From: Pascua guehoae
Lineage: Eukaryota; Basidiomycota; Tremellomycetes; Trichosporonales; Trichosporonaceae
DNA length: 64,000 nt
Assembly: GCA_001600415.1 (NCBI GenBank)
Contig: BCJX01000006.1
Location: forward strand, 965,588 to 1,029,587
Direction of reading: 5' to 3'
Position 1 is the first letter of the stretch, and the number at the start of each line of letters is the position of its first letter. The notes under the pieces were generated by a model. That model was not told the DNA's origin. It saw only the letters and a program-made list of their open reading frames with translations, and did not search any database. Below, piece after piece: positions 47,332 through 57,607 of this stretch. A program made the position numbers and the translations under genes.

Positions 47332-48487
47332 TCACCCATGCAAAGTTTCTTCAACCTCAGCCTCCACGGCAAAGGTCTCTGGAGGAGGAAGCGGTTTCGG
47401 TACCCATTTCATCCTCTGCTTGGGCGGGTACTCGCGAAACGGCACGGGCGACTCGTCCATATCGCCCTCCCACAACTCGATCCACGTCCCGTTGCGGTAC
47501 TGCTCTGAACTCCACCGCACCTCGACGTTGTGCTGCTCCCCCAGAGTGATTGAGCGCCACATGGTGTCTGTTTCCTTGGTGCGCACATGGGCCTGGTCAA
47601 AATCGATGAGACGTAGTCGGCCATTGTCATCCCGCAGGATGTGCCGCCAGTCCACGTCGAGGTGGATCACGCCCGCAGCGTGCAGCTTGCGGTATAGCGT
47701 CCGGATGCGGGCTCTGTCAAAGTCAGGCTTGTATATTCGTGCTGATACTCGTGTAGCCTTCCGAGCTAGTCGCACCGCGCGACTCGGTCTGGGACTGTAC
47801 TCACCGGGTTGCTAGGTTATCCTTTTCCTCGTCGGCGAGTCGTTTCCCTGCATCTTCCATTACGACGCACAGCACATCCGCATCCTTGAGCCTGCCGCCT
47901 GGGGGATCCAGCACCCCTATACCCCAATACCGAGGAACAAGACCGCCGCTGCCCTGCTCCCCCTTGTCGCCGAGGTATCTATAGACCTCCGCCTCGTTGA
48001 GCACGGCCTTGCGTGCCGAGACAATGTTAAATCTGTTCGACCAGTAATACGTTGCCGACGGGTCCTTGCTGACGGGGGGAAACATGTGGGGCCTCGATAT
48101 CTTGAATATGCATGGTGATGGCGGCGCCCCTTCTCGGTGTATGAGCGCCTCGTAGGCCGTAGCCAGCGCGCCCTCGCCTCGCTTACCCAACACCTCTATG
48201 CTGAGTGACGGTTCGCATTTGGCCATCGCGGGCACCTCCTCCCCGTTGGCAGCCCGGCCGCTGTTGACTACTGTTGAATCGCTTGTCCAAGTGTTGATTC
48301 GGAATAGCGGAGGGTGGATGGCGGTCGGGTTGCGAATGGTGCATGTCATGTTGGCAAACTCGCCTGCCTCAGCGCTGGCACCGGATAGCGTGAAGGTGCC
48401 GGGAGGAGGGGATGCCCGTAGCTGTGTGGTCAGGACACCAACGGAGAGGGCTGACGCTGCCGCACTCACACCGAGGACGTTTCCCAT
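47332..48487 (-). CDS. Diverged kinase-like protein, cluster copy 1
   Basis: Three exons (48487-48470, 48421-47805, 47713-47332) give 338 residues. The 18-nt first exon encodes MGNVLG, with Gly2 free for N-myristoylation. Next comes the family block PPPGTFTLSGAS ... GEFANMTCTIRNP. The kinase-like core has a glycine loop GKRGEGALATAY, lysine in CIFKIS, glutamate in VLNEAEVYRYLGDKG, PRYWGIGVLDPPGG, hinge VLCVVMEDAG, catalytic loop HLDVDWRHIL, and metal-binding DFD in LRLIDFDQA. The catalytic-loop Asn is replaced by His. The tail has EGDMDESPVPFREYPPKQ. No membrane segment. Activity cannot be judged: the catalytic Asp is present but Asn and the DFG glycine are not. Paralogous to 48799, 52525 and 54158. 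Confidence 0.78.
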
Positions 48488-48798
48488 GGCGATGGCGGAC
48501 TGTCACTCGAGTCGAAACGAGGTTGGGATGCGGTCGAGAGCATGAGCAAAGGAATAATATCGAAGTGTTGATAATGTGGATGGGCAGAAATGGACAATGT
48601 TGTGGATTTGAGGTTGGATGCACGCAATGACGCAATTTGAGTGATCGACGCATCCACATTTGCGTTTCACCGCAGCTGCGCACAACCATCACACCTCTCC
48701 CGGCTGGTCAGCAACCTCCCAGCTACAAAATGTAGTGCCCTTAACCCTTCTGGGAAGCGGAAGCGACTGTGATGTACAATGGCATAACAGATATTGAC
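48488..48798. other. Intergenic between kinase-like copies 1 and 2
   Basis: About 310 bp; promoter of copy 1 and 3' flank of copy 2. Confidence 0.5.
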
Positions 48799-50068
48799 CT
48801 ATGGTACAGATGTTGGCCCCGAAGAAACACCGTTGGGCTCTCCAGAATCATGCGCAACGGACGGCCTACGTCCTTGACGCTCTTGCGGATCGTGCAGGCA
48901 TTCTGACACGGCACCTTCGCTGGACGAGCACAAGTCGGCACTGCAGTGTGCCCCGGTAGACAGATCCTCATCCGTTTCCGCAGGGGGTCCTTCGAGCTCA
49001 TCGGGAGGATTCTCATTGGGAGGGTTCTCGGTGTCGGGCACAGGCGACTCGTCCATATCACGCTCCCAAAACTTGCCATGCCACGAACCCGTGTTGTACA
49101 ACGGCCCTTCATCCTTCAATTTCGCCTCAACTTGGTAGCGTTCGGCTTTCCTGACACCGGGCCAGACACTTTCTTCAACACTGCCGCGTAAACGGGCCTG
49201 GTCAAAGTCGATAAGGCGCAATTTTCCGTCCACGGGGCTGCGAAGAACGTGGCGCAAGTCGATGTCACGGTGTAGGACACCCGCTTTGTGAAGTTTGCGG
49301 TAGAGCGTACGAACACGTGCACTGTCGCGGTTAGCGGTCGTTCTCAGCGCTCTGGTGGCTCATACTCTTTATCTGAAGAGTGCACCTCCAGCTGGAAACA
49401 GTACTCACCGATTGGCAAGGTCGTCCATTGCGTTGTCTGGGAGAGAATTACCCGCATCTTCCATCACCGCGCACAGCTCTTGGGCGTCCCTCAGCCTACC
49501 ACCCGGCGGAGAGAGCACACCGATACCCCAGTACCGGGGGGTAATGTCGCCTTGCAACCCTTTGTCGCCCAGGTACTTGTAGATTTCGGCTTCGTTGAGA
49601 ACTGCCTTGCGCGCCGTCTCAATGTTGTATCCATTGGACCAGTAGTAATCCTCCATTGGGTCTTTGCTAACGGCGGGAAAACTGTCAACGTTGGCGACTT
49701 TGAGGATACACGCCAAGGGTGCGGCACCAGGTCGATGAAGAAGCGCGTCATAGGTCTTTGCCAGCGCCCCCTCGCCGCGCTCGCTCACGACTTCGATGCT
49801 TAAAGCGGATACGGGGACGACGGCCGTCGGTGTAACGCCGTTTGCAGCGGCTGGGTGATCGGGAGTAGCCGGAATCTTGAAACGGCGAGGAAGAAGGGCC
49901 TCTGGATTGCGGATGGTGCATGTCATGTTGGCGTGCTCGCCTGCTTGCTTGCTGGCGCGCGACAGGGTAAACGTTCCAGGAGGTGGAGGGGGCCACATCC
50001 ACTGGTGCGTGATCAGTACCTCGAGGCACAGGTTTACATTCAGTTCTTACACTTGAAACGTTGCCCAT
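48799..50068 (-). CDS. Diverged kinase-like protein, cluster copy 2
   Basis: Three exons (50068-50051, 50001-49409, 49321-48799) give 377 residues. Exon 1 encodes MGNVSS (an MGxxxS myristoylation-type start). The shared PPGTFTLSRAS and HANMTCTIRNPEA block is followed by SERGEGALAKTYDAL, ACILKVANV, RKAVLNEAEIYKYLGDKG, PRYWGIGVLSPPGG, LCAVMEDAG, catalytic loop HRDIDLRHVL and LRLIDFDQA. This is the only copy with an intact HRD. After ERDMDESPVP the tail is unlike the others, longer and rich in Glu/Pro/Cys (PPNENPPDELEGPPAETDED). It lies 310 bp upstream of copy 1 on the same strand, consistent with tandem duplication. Confidence 0.78.
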
Positions 50069-50413
50069 GATGCGATGCAGTTGGTAGAGGATGCAATTGA
50101 CATATGAAGCTGAGCAATGAAGTAGTGTTGGAAGTGTTTTTGCCGCTGAAACGAAGGTGTTTTCCGCACTGCACGTCGCTAGGTGGATTTGATCCCGTGA
50201 TATGGGGTGGAGGTGCTGGCAACAAGCAGAGTGCATTGCAAGCAACTGCAGTACTAGTAGTACCGTACTACAGCACCCTACGCAGGTGCATTTTAAACAG
50301 ACATGAGTGAGCCACATCAACTAGCACGGGCGGCCATACTGTAGTGTTGAGAAATGGATGGTGCTACGGTAAAAGGAGAAAATGAACTCTATTGCACTTC
50401 TACTTGTACGATT
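50069..50413. other. Intergenic between kinase-like copy 2 and the PD-(D/E)XK protein
   Basis: About 345 bp; nothing specific. Confidence 0.5.
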
Positions 50414-51544
50414 CTACGACGAACCCAGACGACGACGGAGGCGGTTGTACCAGGTCTTGTTGCGTTTTTCTTCCTCTGCACGCTCCTCGAGCATGGCTTC
50501 GATTTGGTCTTGGGGACAAGGGATATTCGTTGCACCTGGAATCTGGCCGGGCATTTGAAAGTAAGGCAACGAAGGGTCGAGTCGCAGCCATCGCATGAGG
50601 CTGCCATCGACGCCACAAGTCGCCATCAATGACAGTGCTAGCAACATTCCCGCAGGGGAAGATGCCAAGTGGGTTGGTTGTGACGACTGCGAGATGGGCA
50701 TGGCGTCGCCCGCTGCGAAGGTAATGCCGTCGTCCAACCGGGCGAACGGGGCGATGTAGTTGTAATTTGTGATGAGAGCAAAGTACGCGTTTCTGCTTAA
50801 TGCCTGCAAAAGCATCTGATGGTACAGATCAGCTCAAATTCTCGCATCATCATGAACCATGCTCACCTGGTCCATTATGCGGCATTGGGGATATCGTATC
50901 TCCCGAGGGGTATCGACCGCTTGCTCCAACATCATGGTCGATCCGTCGTTGGAAACGAATAGCTGGCCCTTATTGATAGAGCCAGGCATGGAGGTGATGA
51001 CTCCATTGTCGAGAGCCTTTGGCGTTTTGAATTCGAGGACGACCAGTGTCATCGGTCTCATTGAACCGTTTGGATAGAACTGCAGATGGATATCCGGTTT
51101 GGCACTCGGGCCGCTGCCAACCACCTGCCAGTACAGTCGATGATTGAAAGGGGCGAAGATGTGGCGTAGAAGCCTGTTCAAGGGAATCAAGAGGAACGAC
51201 TCGAAGAAAACCGTAATGCCCAGCTCCCCAGACTGCATTTCGTTGGCAGCAACAGCTGTCGCCTCATCCGCCCTCTTCGTCAAGAAGTCGTCGAGGTCGC
51301 CCCCACCGCTGGCAATGGCTGGGGCGATCACCTGAGCCGAGGCACTCAGAATGCTGTTCAGGTTCTGGTAGAATGTTGATGTGTAACCCAGCTGGGGGTG
51401 AGGGAGATGATCCTTGAGGGCCTTTGCCTGCCGTTCGGTAAGAAGGTGAGATTCTGTCGATTTGGCGTCGCATCGAAGTGTCGAAGGTAGCTTGATCTTG
51501 GACAGATAGCCATGGAGTCGCTGTTGGTCGCTTGTGACAGCCAT
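50414..51544 (-). CDS. Protein with PD-(D/E)XK nuclease-like motif
   Basis: Two exons (51544-50867, 50815-50414) joined over a 51-nt intron give 359 residues. The central part holds PD (D151 in AKPDIHLQFYPNG), then a beta strand TLVVLEFKTPKAL with E171 and K173; PD-x(~19)-ExK is the active-site pattern of restriction-endonuclease-like nucleases. An upstream helix (FFESFLLIPLNRLLRHIF) could supply the usual first acidic residue. The following MLLQALSRNAYFALITNYNY and a hydrophobic, cysteine-poor C-terminus end in a basic helix (EEKRNKTWYNRLRRRLG). Such domains occur in fungi next to or fused with kinase domains (FunK1, Crinkler-type proteins). Here the gene stands alone but is flanked on both sides by kinase-like paralogs. 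The motif is visible; function is inferred. Confidence 0.68.
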
Positions 51545-51647
51545 GTTGGGTTGAACTGGGTGTTGAGGTCGCGTTCCTCACGCTTACCTCTTCTACAGTA
51601 CTCTTATACTGCACGACACTTACTTATCCCAGGTCATCTCCAGGTCA

Positions 51648-51857
51648 TCACACCGTAGTCAGGTTGACAGGGATGCGGTGCTGTCGCAACCACCAGGCCT
51701 CGACCGCCCAGCTAAGCCCAGCAAAGAGGTTGCACTTGATTTCATCCGCGTTACGGCACAAGAGTAGCATTCGGGACTCCATCGCGGTCAGGTTCGGACA
51801 CAGCTTGCACAGGTTCAGTCTGTTAGCTGCTATACGAAACAGAAAGCCCCTTGTCAA
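51648..51857 (-). pseudogene. Possible gene remnant
   Basis: A short open frame with amphipathic, protein-like composition (LNLCKLCPNLTAMESRMLLL; NLFAGLSWAVEAWWLRQHRI) preceded by an acceptor-like GCTAACAG. No convincing upstream exon. Possibly the 3' end of a decayed gene; weakly supported. Confidence 0.25.
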
Positions 51858-52199
51858 TTTGCTTCCACACGCACAAACAGGGAGGGAGAAAGGCAGCTCA
51901 AGACGAAGGGCAGCTCATCATCCAACCCACCCCAGTGCCTGGTACACCGCGCTTAACAAGCCGCCGGGTTTCCGTGGCTGTGTGCACTGCTTCTGTACGG
52001 CAGTCGCCAGTCGTCGAGCACACTGGAAGAATGCGAAACGAGAGTCTCGTGACGATACTTTCGACTCTATAAGGACTGAGAACGTCTCAGGTCATGGACA
52101 CTCTATGCTGTGAAGTTTGAGGCTGTGTATGGGCGGGAGTATCGTACAATACAACAAGCGGTTCCCGTCACCGGGCCCGGTCACCAGCGAGAGTTTACC

Positions 52200-52352
52200 A
52201 TGCAGCTGGGGCTGTTTGGTCCTCTCCAATGCCATTGCGTGCGCTGCAAGTGTTGAAACGTCGTGTTGACAGAGATGGTGAACACGTCGCTTGGCTCACG
52301 CCAGACATGCATTACGGTGCGCTGGACGATGGACGCTTCATGACGCGCACAA
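52200..52352 (+). repeat. Direct repeat, left copy (upstream of kinase-like copy 3)
   Basis: Shares roughly 80% of positions by eye with 55455-55612, including identical words such as GCGTGCGCTGCAAGTGTT, GATGGTGAACACG and CTTGGCTCACGCCAG. Confidence 0.75.
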
Positions 52353-52524
52353 CTCTTGCTTCTAGTACAGGACACGCTGGTAGCACTGCGCTGCCTCTTG
52401 GCGGAAGCAACGTCCCATTTCGGCCACCAACTTCGGGCCGATTTAGCGACGCAATACCAACTCTGTCCTGTGTAGTCGAGCAGGTTGCATCGAACATGCC
52501 CTGTCTCCGTCACAACATCCCATC

Positions 52525-53858
52525 ATGGCATGGGCAAACATATTCGGTGTAAGCTAGCGTCCCTTGCCAACCTTTCAACTAACGCAGCAGGGATGGATAC
52601 TATCCAAACCCCCCCTGGGCACATTTACGCTCTCTGGAGCCAGCGCGCAATCGGGCGAATACGCCAACATGACGTGCACGATTGTCAACCTCGACTCGCG
52701 TGACGCTGTCATACCGGTAGGAGACTACAAAACGCGGCGCGCCATTGCAAACGACCCCAACCGAGAGATGCGCGGGTTTCGCATGGAGATACTGTCCAAA
52801 CGGGGCGAGGGGTCGGTTGGGACCGCATACACGGCGCTGCTGTATCACCCCCCTCCTCCGAGCGACGCGCACCCTGTCCCTGTCAGCAAGCCCCCCGTAC
52901 GGTGTATCCTCAAGGTTTCATGTCTATGGCACTGGACCGAGACAGAAGACGCATACGGATACACTTTAGAGAAGGCGCGCAAGGCAATTCTCAACGAGCC
53001 CAAAGTGTACAAACACCTCGGCGACAAGGGCCTCCAGGGCAGCGTTGTGCCGCGGTACTGGGGCATTGGCGTACTCGACCCCCCGGGGGCACGTATGGCA
53101 AAGGCCAAAGTGATATGTTCGGTCATGGAGGACGCGGGCGAGTGTCTGCCAGATGAAGAAAAGGACAATGTCGAGACGAGGTCAGTTGCCAAATTCCATA
53201 CGGCGTCTGCCTCCACGAGACGATGTGTTGGAGCGACAATCTCCTGCGTCCAGTTCAGATGCTGCGAGCCCACGCGCAGCCTAAAGGCTGTAGAGTTGAT
53301 GGCATGCGGAAGGGAGGTCTGGCCGTGCTCTACTCTGCACGGCGACCGTGTCTGAGCGGTTACTGTATCTAGGTGCTACGGCTACAGAAGCATGGCAGCA
53401 CTGCAGCCCGGCGCAATCCGCGATGTGTTGTACGGTACATCAACACCCACGTACCCATCTGACCGGGCAGAGTACGCATCCGCACACTCTACCGCAAACT
53501 CCACGCTGCCGAAGTCGCCCACGGTGACGTGGAATGGCGGCACATTCTGCGCGGAGCAGACGGGCGCGTACGTCTGATCGACTTTGACCAAGGCTGGATA
53601 CGTCGCCGCCACAAGGAGGAATTCTGGCCCGGCTGTACGCACGCGGACCGCCGCGACGTCGAGCGGCTGTGGAACCCAGTTCCCTATCGAGACCTGTCGT
53701 GGTATGCGTTGTGGGAAGGGGAGATGGACGAGTCGCCCGTCCCACATCGAGTGTATCCGCCAAAACAGACGGTCCCGTGGAAGCTGATACCCGCCGAGAT
53801 GCTACCGGTGGAGACGCATTTGGACGAGGGCGAGGTTGAAGACGCATTGGATACGTGA
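52525..53858 (+). CDS. Diverged kinase-like protein, cluster copy 3
   Basis: Three exons (52525-52548, 52591-53180, 53471-53858) give 333 residues. Exon 1 encodes MAWANIFG, so this copy lacks the Gly2 start seen in its relatives; a nearby out-of-phase ATG reads MGKHI. The rest is collinear: PLGTFTLSGAS and GEYANMTCTIVN, SKRGEGSVGTAYTALL, RCILKVS, KAILNEPKVYKHLGDKG, PRYWGIGVLDPPGA, ICSVMEDAG, catalytic loop HGDVEWRHIL and VRLIDFDQG. The tail has EGEMDESPVPHRVYPPKQ. The helix-C glutamate is less clear (NEPKVYKHL). Intron 2 (290 nt) is the longest in the family. Confidence 0.75.
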
Positions 53859-54157
53859 CATGCTTGTAACACACTCTGTATACGCTGTATCTCTGCCTGG
53901 CATGCACGCACCCATGTCCTGGCAATGCCAACGGCGCAAGTGTATTGGGTCTAGTCGGCCTCTTGCGACGACGCGTAGCGGACTGTTTGCCTCTCAACGT
54001 GACCAGACTCGACTCGGTGACCTAGAGGCCAGCGGGTTTTGCAGTAAGACTTCCCGGTGATCCTGTGACATCATCAAACCTCCGTCTCTGTTTGTCAACA
54101 TCACATTGCCGTCCATCCTCTGTGCATCTCACCTCCGTGCACAGTGACAAGTCGGCC

Positions 54158-55333
54158 ATGGGTATCACCCACAGTGTGAGTCAAGAGTCTGTATCTGGTT
54201 CTGCTTCTGGTTCTGCTTCTGATCAAGCAGCAATGGCTGTTTGGGAACCCAGTACCTCTAGGCACATTCACGCTCGCGGGCGCCAGTATCCACTCGGGCG
54301 AGTATGCCAACATGACCTGCACCATTGTCAACCCCGAAGCCATCAACGCCTTTGACCGGGAGATTGTCGACGCCCTGGCCAGCGCGCGCACGGAAGGTGC
54401 CGACGGCTCAGCAGCCACAGGGACACCGGGATACAGAATAGAAGTGCTGGGTAAACGCGGCTCTGGCGCGCTCGCGACGACGTACGACGCCCTTCTCTAC
54501 GCGCCAGGTAGCGACGGCGGGGGTGTACGGTGTATATTCAAAGTCTCCCGGCTGTGGCTGTTTCCAGACGTCAGCAAGGACCCTCTCGAGGACTATTACA
54601 GAACAAACGGGTTCAATATCGTCACTGCCCGCAAGGCGGTGCTCAACGAGGCTGCAATCTACAAGCACCTCGGCGACAGGGGGCTGCAGGGGACGGTCGT
54701 GCCGCGATACTGGGGGCTCGGGGCGCTCGATCCACCCGGTGCGAGTGTCAGACGAGGGCGGGTGGTGTGCTCCGTCATGGAGGACGTGGGGGAGCCGCTG
54801 CCGAGGCAAGAAGGGGACGACCTCGAGACTCGGTAAGTCGAGCCTCGTGCCGCTGGTCGTGTCTACAGTCACCATCCTCCGATGTGTGCTTGGTAACAAA
54901 ACACACAAGCTATCTCGAGGACACACACGGGCGTGCAGCTCCAGCATGGATACGATGGACACGAGCACAAGCAAACGTAACACTGACACGCAGCGCGCGC
55001 ATCACCCTCTACCGCAAGCTGCACGCCGCCGGCGTCCTGCACCTCGACGTGGCCTGGCGCCACATCCTCCGGAGCGAGCACGACGGCCGCCTGCGCCTGA
55101 TCGATTTCGACCAGGCCGACCTCCGCTCGAGCGATCCCGACCACGTGTGGCCGTCGACGACGGCCGCAGAGCGGCGCCGCGTAGAGACGCGGTGGTCGTC
55201 GGCGAAGACGCGGGATGGGACATGGGGCGAGCTGTGGGTGGGCGAGATGGACGAGTCGCCCGTGCCCCTCAGGACGTATCCCAAGCCCAATGTGGAGGCG
55301 GTGGGGTTTGTTCCCAGTGAGAGGTGGGTGTAG
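54158..55333 (+). CDS. Diverged kinase-like protein, cluster copy 4
   Basis: Three exons (54158-54175, 54231-54832, 54994-55333) give 319 residues. Exon 1 encodes MGITHS (MGxxxS start). It is followed by PLGTFTLAGAS, GEYANMTCTIVNPEAINAF, GKRGSGALATTYDALL, RCIFKVSRL, RKAVLNEAAIYKHLGDRG, PRYWGLGALDPPGA, VCSVMEDVG, catalytic loop HLDVAWRHIL, LRLIDFDQA and VGEMDESPVPLRTYP. It lies 299 bp downstream of copy 3 on the same strand. The exon positions and phases (0, then 2) are identical to the other copies. A right-hand direct repeat follows it. Confidence 0.77.
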
Positions 55334-55836
55334 GACAGACGCGGATGGGCTTGTAGGATTGGTTTTGTATGTATCTATACTGCCGTGTATTGTACGGTCA
55401 TGCTATGCTGCGGTTGCGCCATGAACCATGCGTGCTGCCCTTGTCCAGTTTGAGAGGCAGCATGGGCTTTTAGTCTTCTCCAATGTCACTGCGTGCGCTG
55501 CAAGTGTTCAAACATGATGTTGACAAAGATGGTGAACACGCCCTTGGCTCACGCCAGGTGCATTATGCTGCTATGGACGATGGACCCCTCAAAACACTCA
55601 CAACCCGTGCATTCACCGCAGTCCATCCTGTAACATTGATCGTGTCATATCGCAGCATTAGCAGGGGGCTGTCCCAGAAGCCGGCACAACATGGCCCTTT
55701 CGCAAGAGTGGCAGCCCCCACACATCGCCAGGCCTCCGAACCAGCAGCAGCGCCCATACGCCCCACAGCATTCCATGCAATGATGCTACAACAACAACTA
55801 CAAAGTACACCCACACGATCCCCACTGTGCCTACTC
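55334..55836. other. Convergent region between kinase-like copy 4 and the virilizer-like gene
   Basis: About 500 bp; contains the right copy of the direct repeat; no gene. Confidence 0.5.
55455..55612 (+). repeat. Direct repeat, right copy (downstream of kinase-like copy 4)
   Basis: Matches 52200-52352 in the same orientation with a 3-bp deletion and scattered changes. Confidence 0.75.
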
Positions 55837-57607
55837 CTAACCCACAAACTCGTCCACATGCCTGCTCGCCTTTCTCCCCACGCCCGCGAGGCCGACGCCC
55901 AGGCCCGAGACGGTATCCCGCTCCATCCTAAACTCGTGCGCCGAGTAGACCTTGCCCGCGTACGCCGACGCGGACCCGAACGCGCCCGAGGGCGGCACGG
56001 GGGACGGGGGCAGGCCGAGCGGGGGCCGCTGTGCGAGTGTGAGCGTTGCGAGGAGGGCGGGTGCGACGGTGGCGAGCAGCTCGTTCGCGGTGGGCGTGAT
56101 CACGAGCGAGGACGAGGGTGCCGCGAGTGCACGGGCGAGAGCGGGGTCGGGGACAGGGAGGGCCGAGGGGACCATTGAGCTGCTTGAGAGGCCGGGGGTG
56201 GAGAAGGCCGAGTGCGGCGCGGATGTGATGGGCGGCGCGAGCGTGCTCGGCGTGGGTGATGGGGAGGCGAGGGCTGGTGTCGACGAGGGCGTGGGGAGGA
56301 TCCAGGCGGCGCGGACGGGGTCGTCGACGGAAAGTGCGTCGATGAACGGCCGGGCCAGTTTCCGCGTCGCTGCTGCACAGCTAAAGCCGCCGACGGCTAC
56401 CTCGGCTGTAACGGGGATGAGACTCGCGAGGACTGCGCGCGCGTGACGCCGAGGAATGGCGAGGGATGCGTCGGCGCCCCGCGCAATGGCATGGGCAGCG
56501 AGAGGAGGGAGGCTGCGTGCGAGAAGCGCCTCGGTGAGCGGGTCGTTTGGCCGGTCTGTGAGGGGTGCGATGCGACCAATCGTCACGGCGAGCGCCTGGG
56601 CGGCGCGGGGATGTGTCGAGTCCCGCTGGGCGGCGGCTAGGGCGAGGGCGTCCGCAAACGGTGACGTCGTCGATGGGTAGGCCGCGTCGTGGGGCGTGTC
56701 GAGACGGGTGAGGGCACCCAAGGAAGCGCCCACGTCAACTGCCGCAGACGAGTCGAGGCCAAGCACGGATCGAGCAGCCTCGTTCAGCGCGACGACTCCT
56801 TCTGCGTCTCCTGCGTCACCTGCAAAGCACAGCACGTTCAACGCAGGAGACTTGAGCACATCCTCGAGTGAGAAGAGAGACGACTGTGCGAGCACCGCCA
56901 ATGTGTGCAGGATGCGTCTGCGCTGCTCGCCTCCAGAGCCCGGCAGCGCAGTGAGAAGGCTCTCGAGGCGGGGAAGGCCGAGTTGCGATGGCAACGAGAT
57001 GGTGACCCCCGTTGGAGGTGTGGTTGCTCCGTCACTGTCGTCGGGGCACCCGTACAGGCTGAGAGTGATGCGTTGTGCGGGTGCGCGGATCACAACTAAT
57101 CGAGTAGCGGCCTGGGGTCAGTGTGGCAACGGCTTCGTCTTGGCTCACGTCCGTAGTCATGTCCACGACATAATCGAGCGCGTGGGGAGCGGGCTCGACA
57201 TTGATCGTCGTGCGTACGGAGGCGTTTACGGCATCCGACGGGGACGCGTTGAGGAGCAGCTCGGCGACGAACGGTTGGGCATCCGTTTCGCTGCGTGTAA
57301 GCAGGGGTGTGCGGGGGATGAGGGGGTGTCAAATCGTGCAGTGCATGCAGCCGCGTCGCGTCGGAGGTGACAAGCCATGGCTCATCCACAAAAGACACAC
57401 CAAAGGCCGAATGCACTGCCTACCGAGACGTTTCCAACCTGGACACCCGTCGACTCACCCGACACCCAGGGGATGCTGAACACCGGAGGGGATGACGCGC
57501 ACGCTCGTGACACGCACGGGGCGGGGGAAGCTGATGGCGGCAACGTTCCCTTCGCCGTCCGAGGGGTACAGGCGCGGCGTGCCGTGATAGACGAGGACGG
57601 GAGGCAT
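55837..57607 (-). CDS. Virilizer-like protein (VIR_N domain), possible m6A-writer subunit
   Basis: Three exons (57607-57459, 57290-57149, 57111-55837) give 521 residues. Residues 1-50 read VYHGTPRLYPSDGEGNVAAI, then PRPVRVTSVRVIPSGVQHP. Exon 2 gives PFVAELLLNASPSDAVNASV and exon 3 begins AATRLVVIRAPAQRITLSLY. This order (beta-rich start with RP-V-R-V-x-S-V-R-V-I-P, then F-x-AELLLN, then RL-V-V-I-R) is the N-terminal virilizer pattern. Virilizer is a scaffold of the nuclear m6A methyltransferase complex. The remainder is helical, Ala/Leu-rich, then a Ser/Pro-rich linker and a short basic end. It is far shorter than animal virilizer. Splice phases are consistent throughout; the start ATG 57607 matches the family start closely. 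Confidence 0.68.

Larger units (their letters stand above)
51545..52524. other. Central intergenic region of the kinase/nuclease-like cluster
   Basis: About 1 kb between diverging halves of the cluster. A 69-codon minus-strand frame (51857-51648) with a protein-like look may be a relic exon. The left copy of a direct repeat lies at its right end. Confidence 0.45.
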
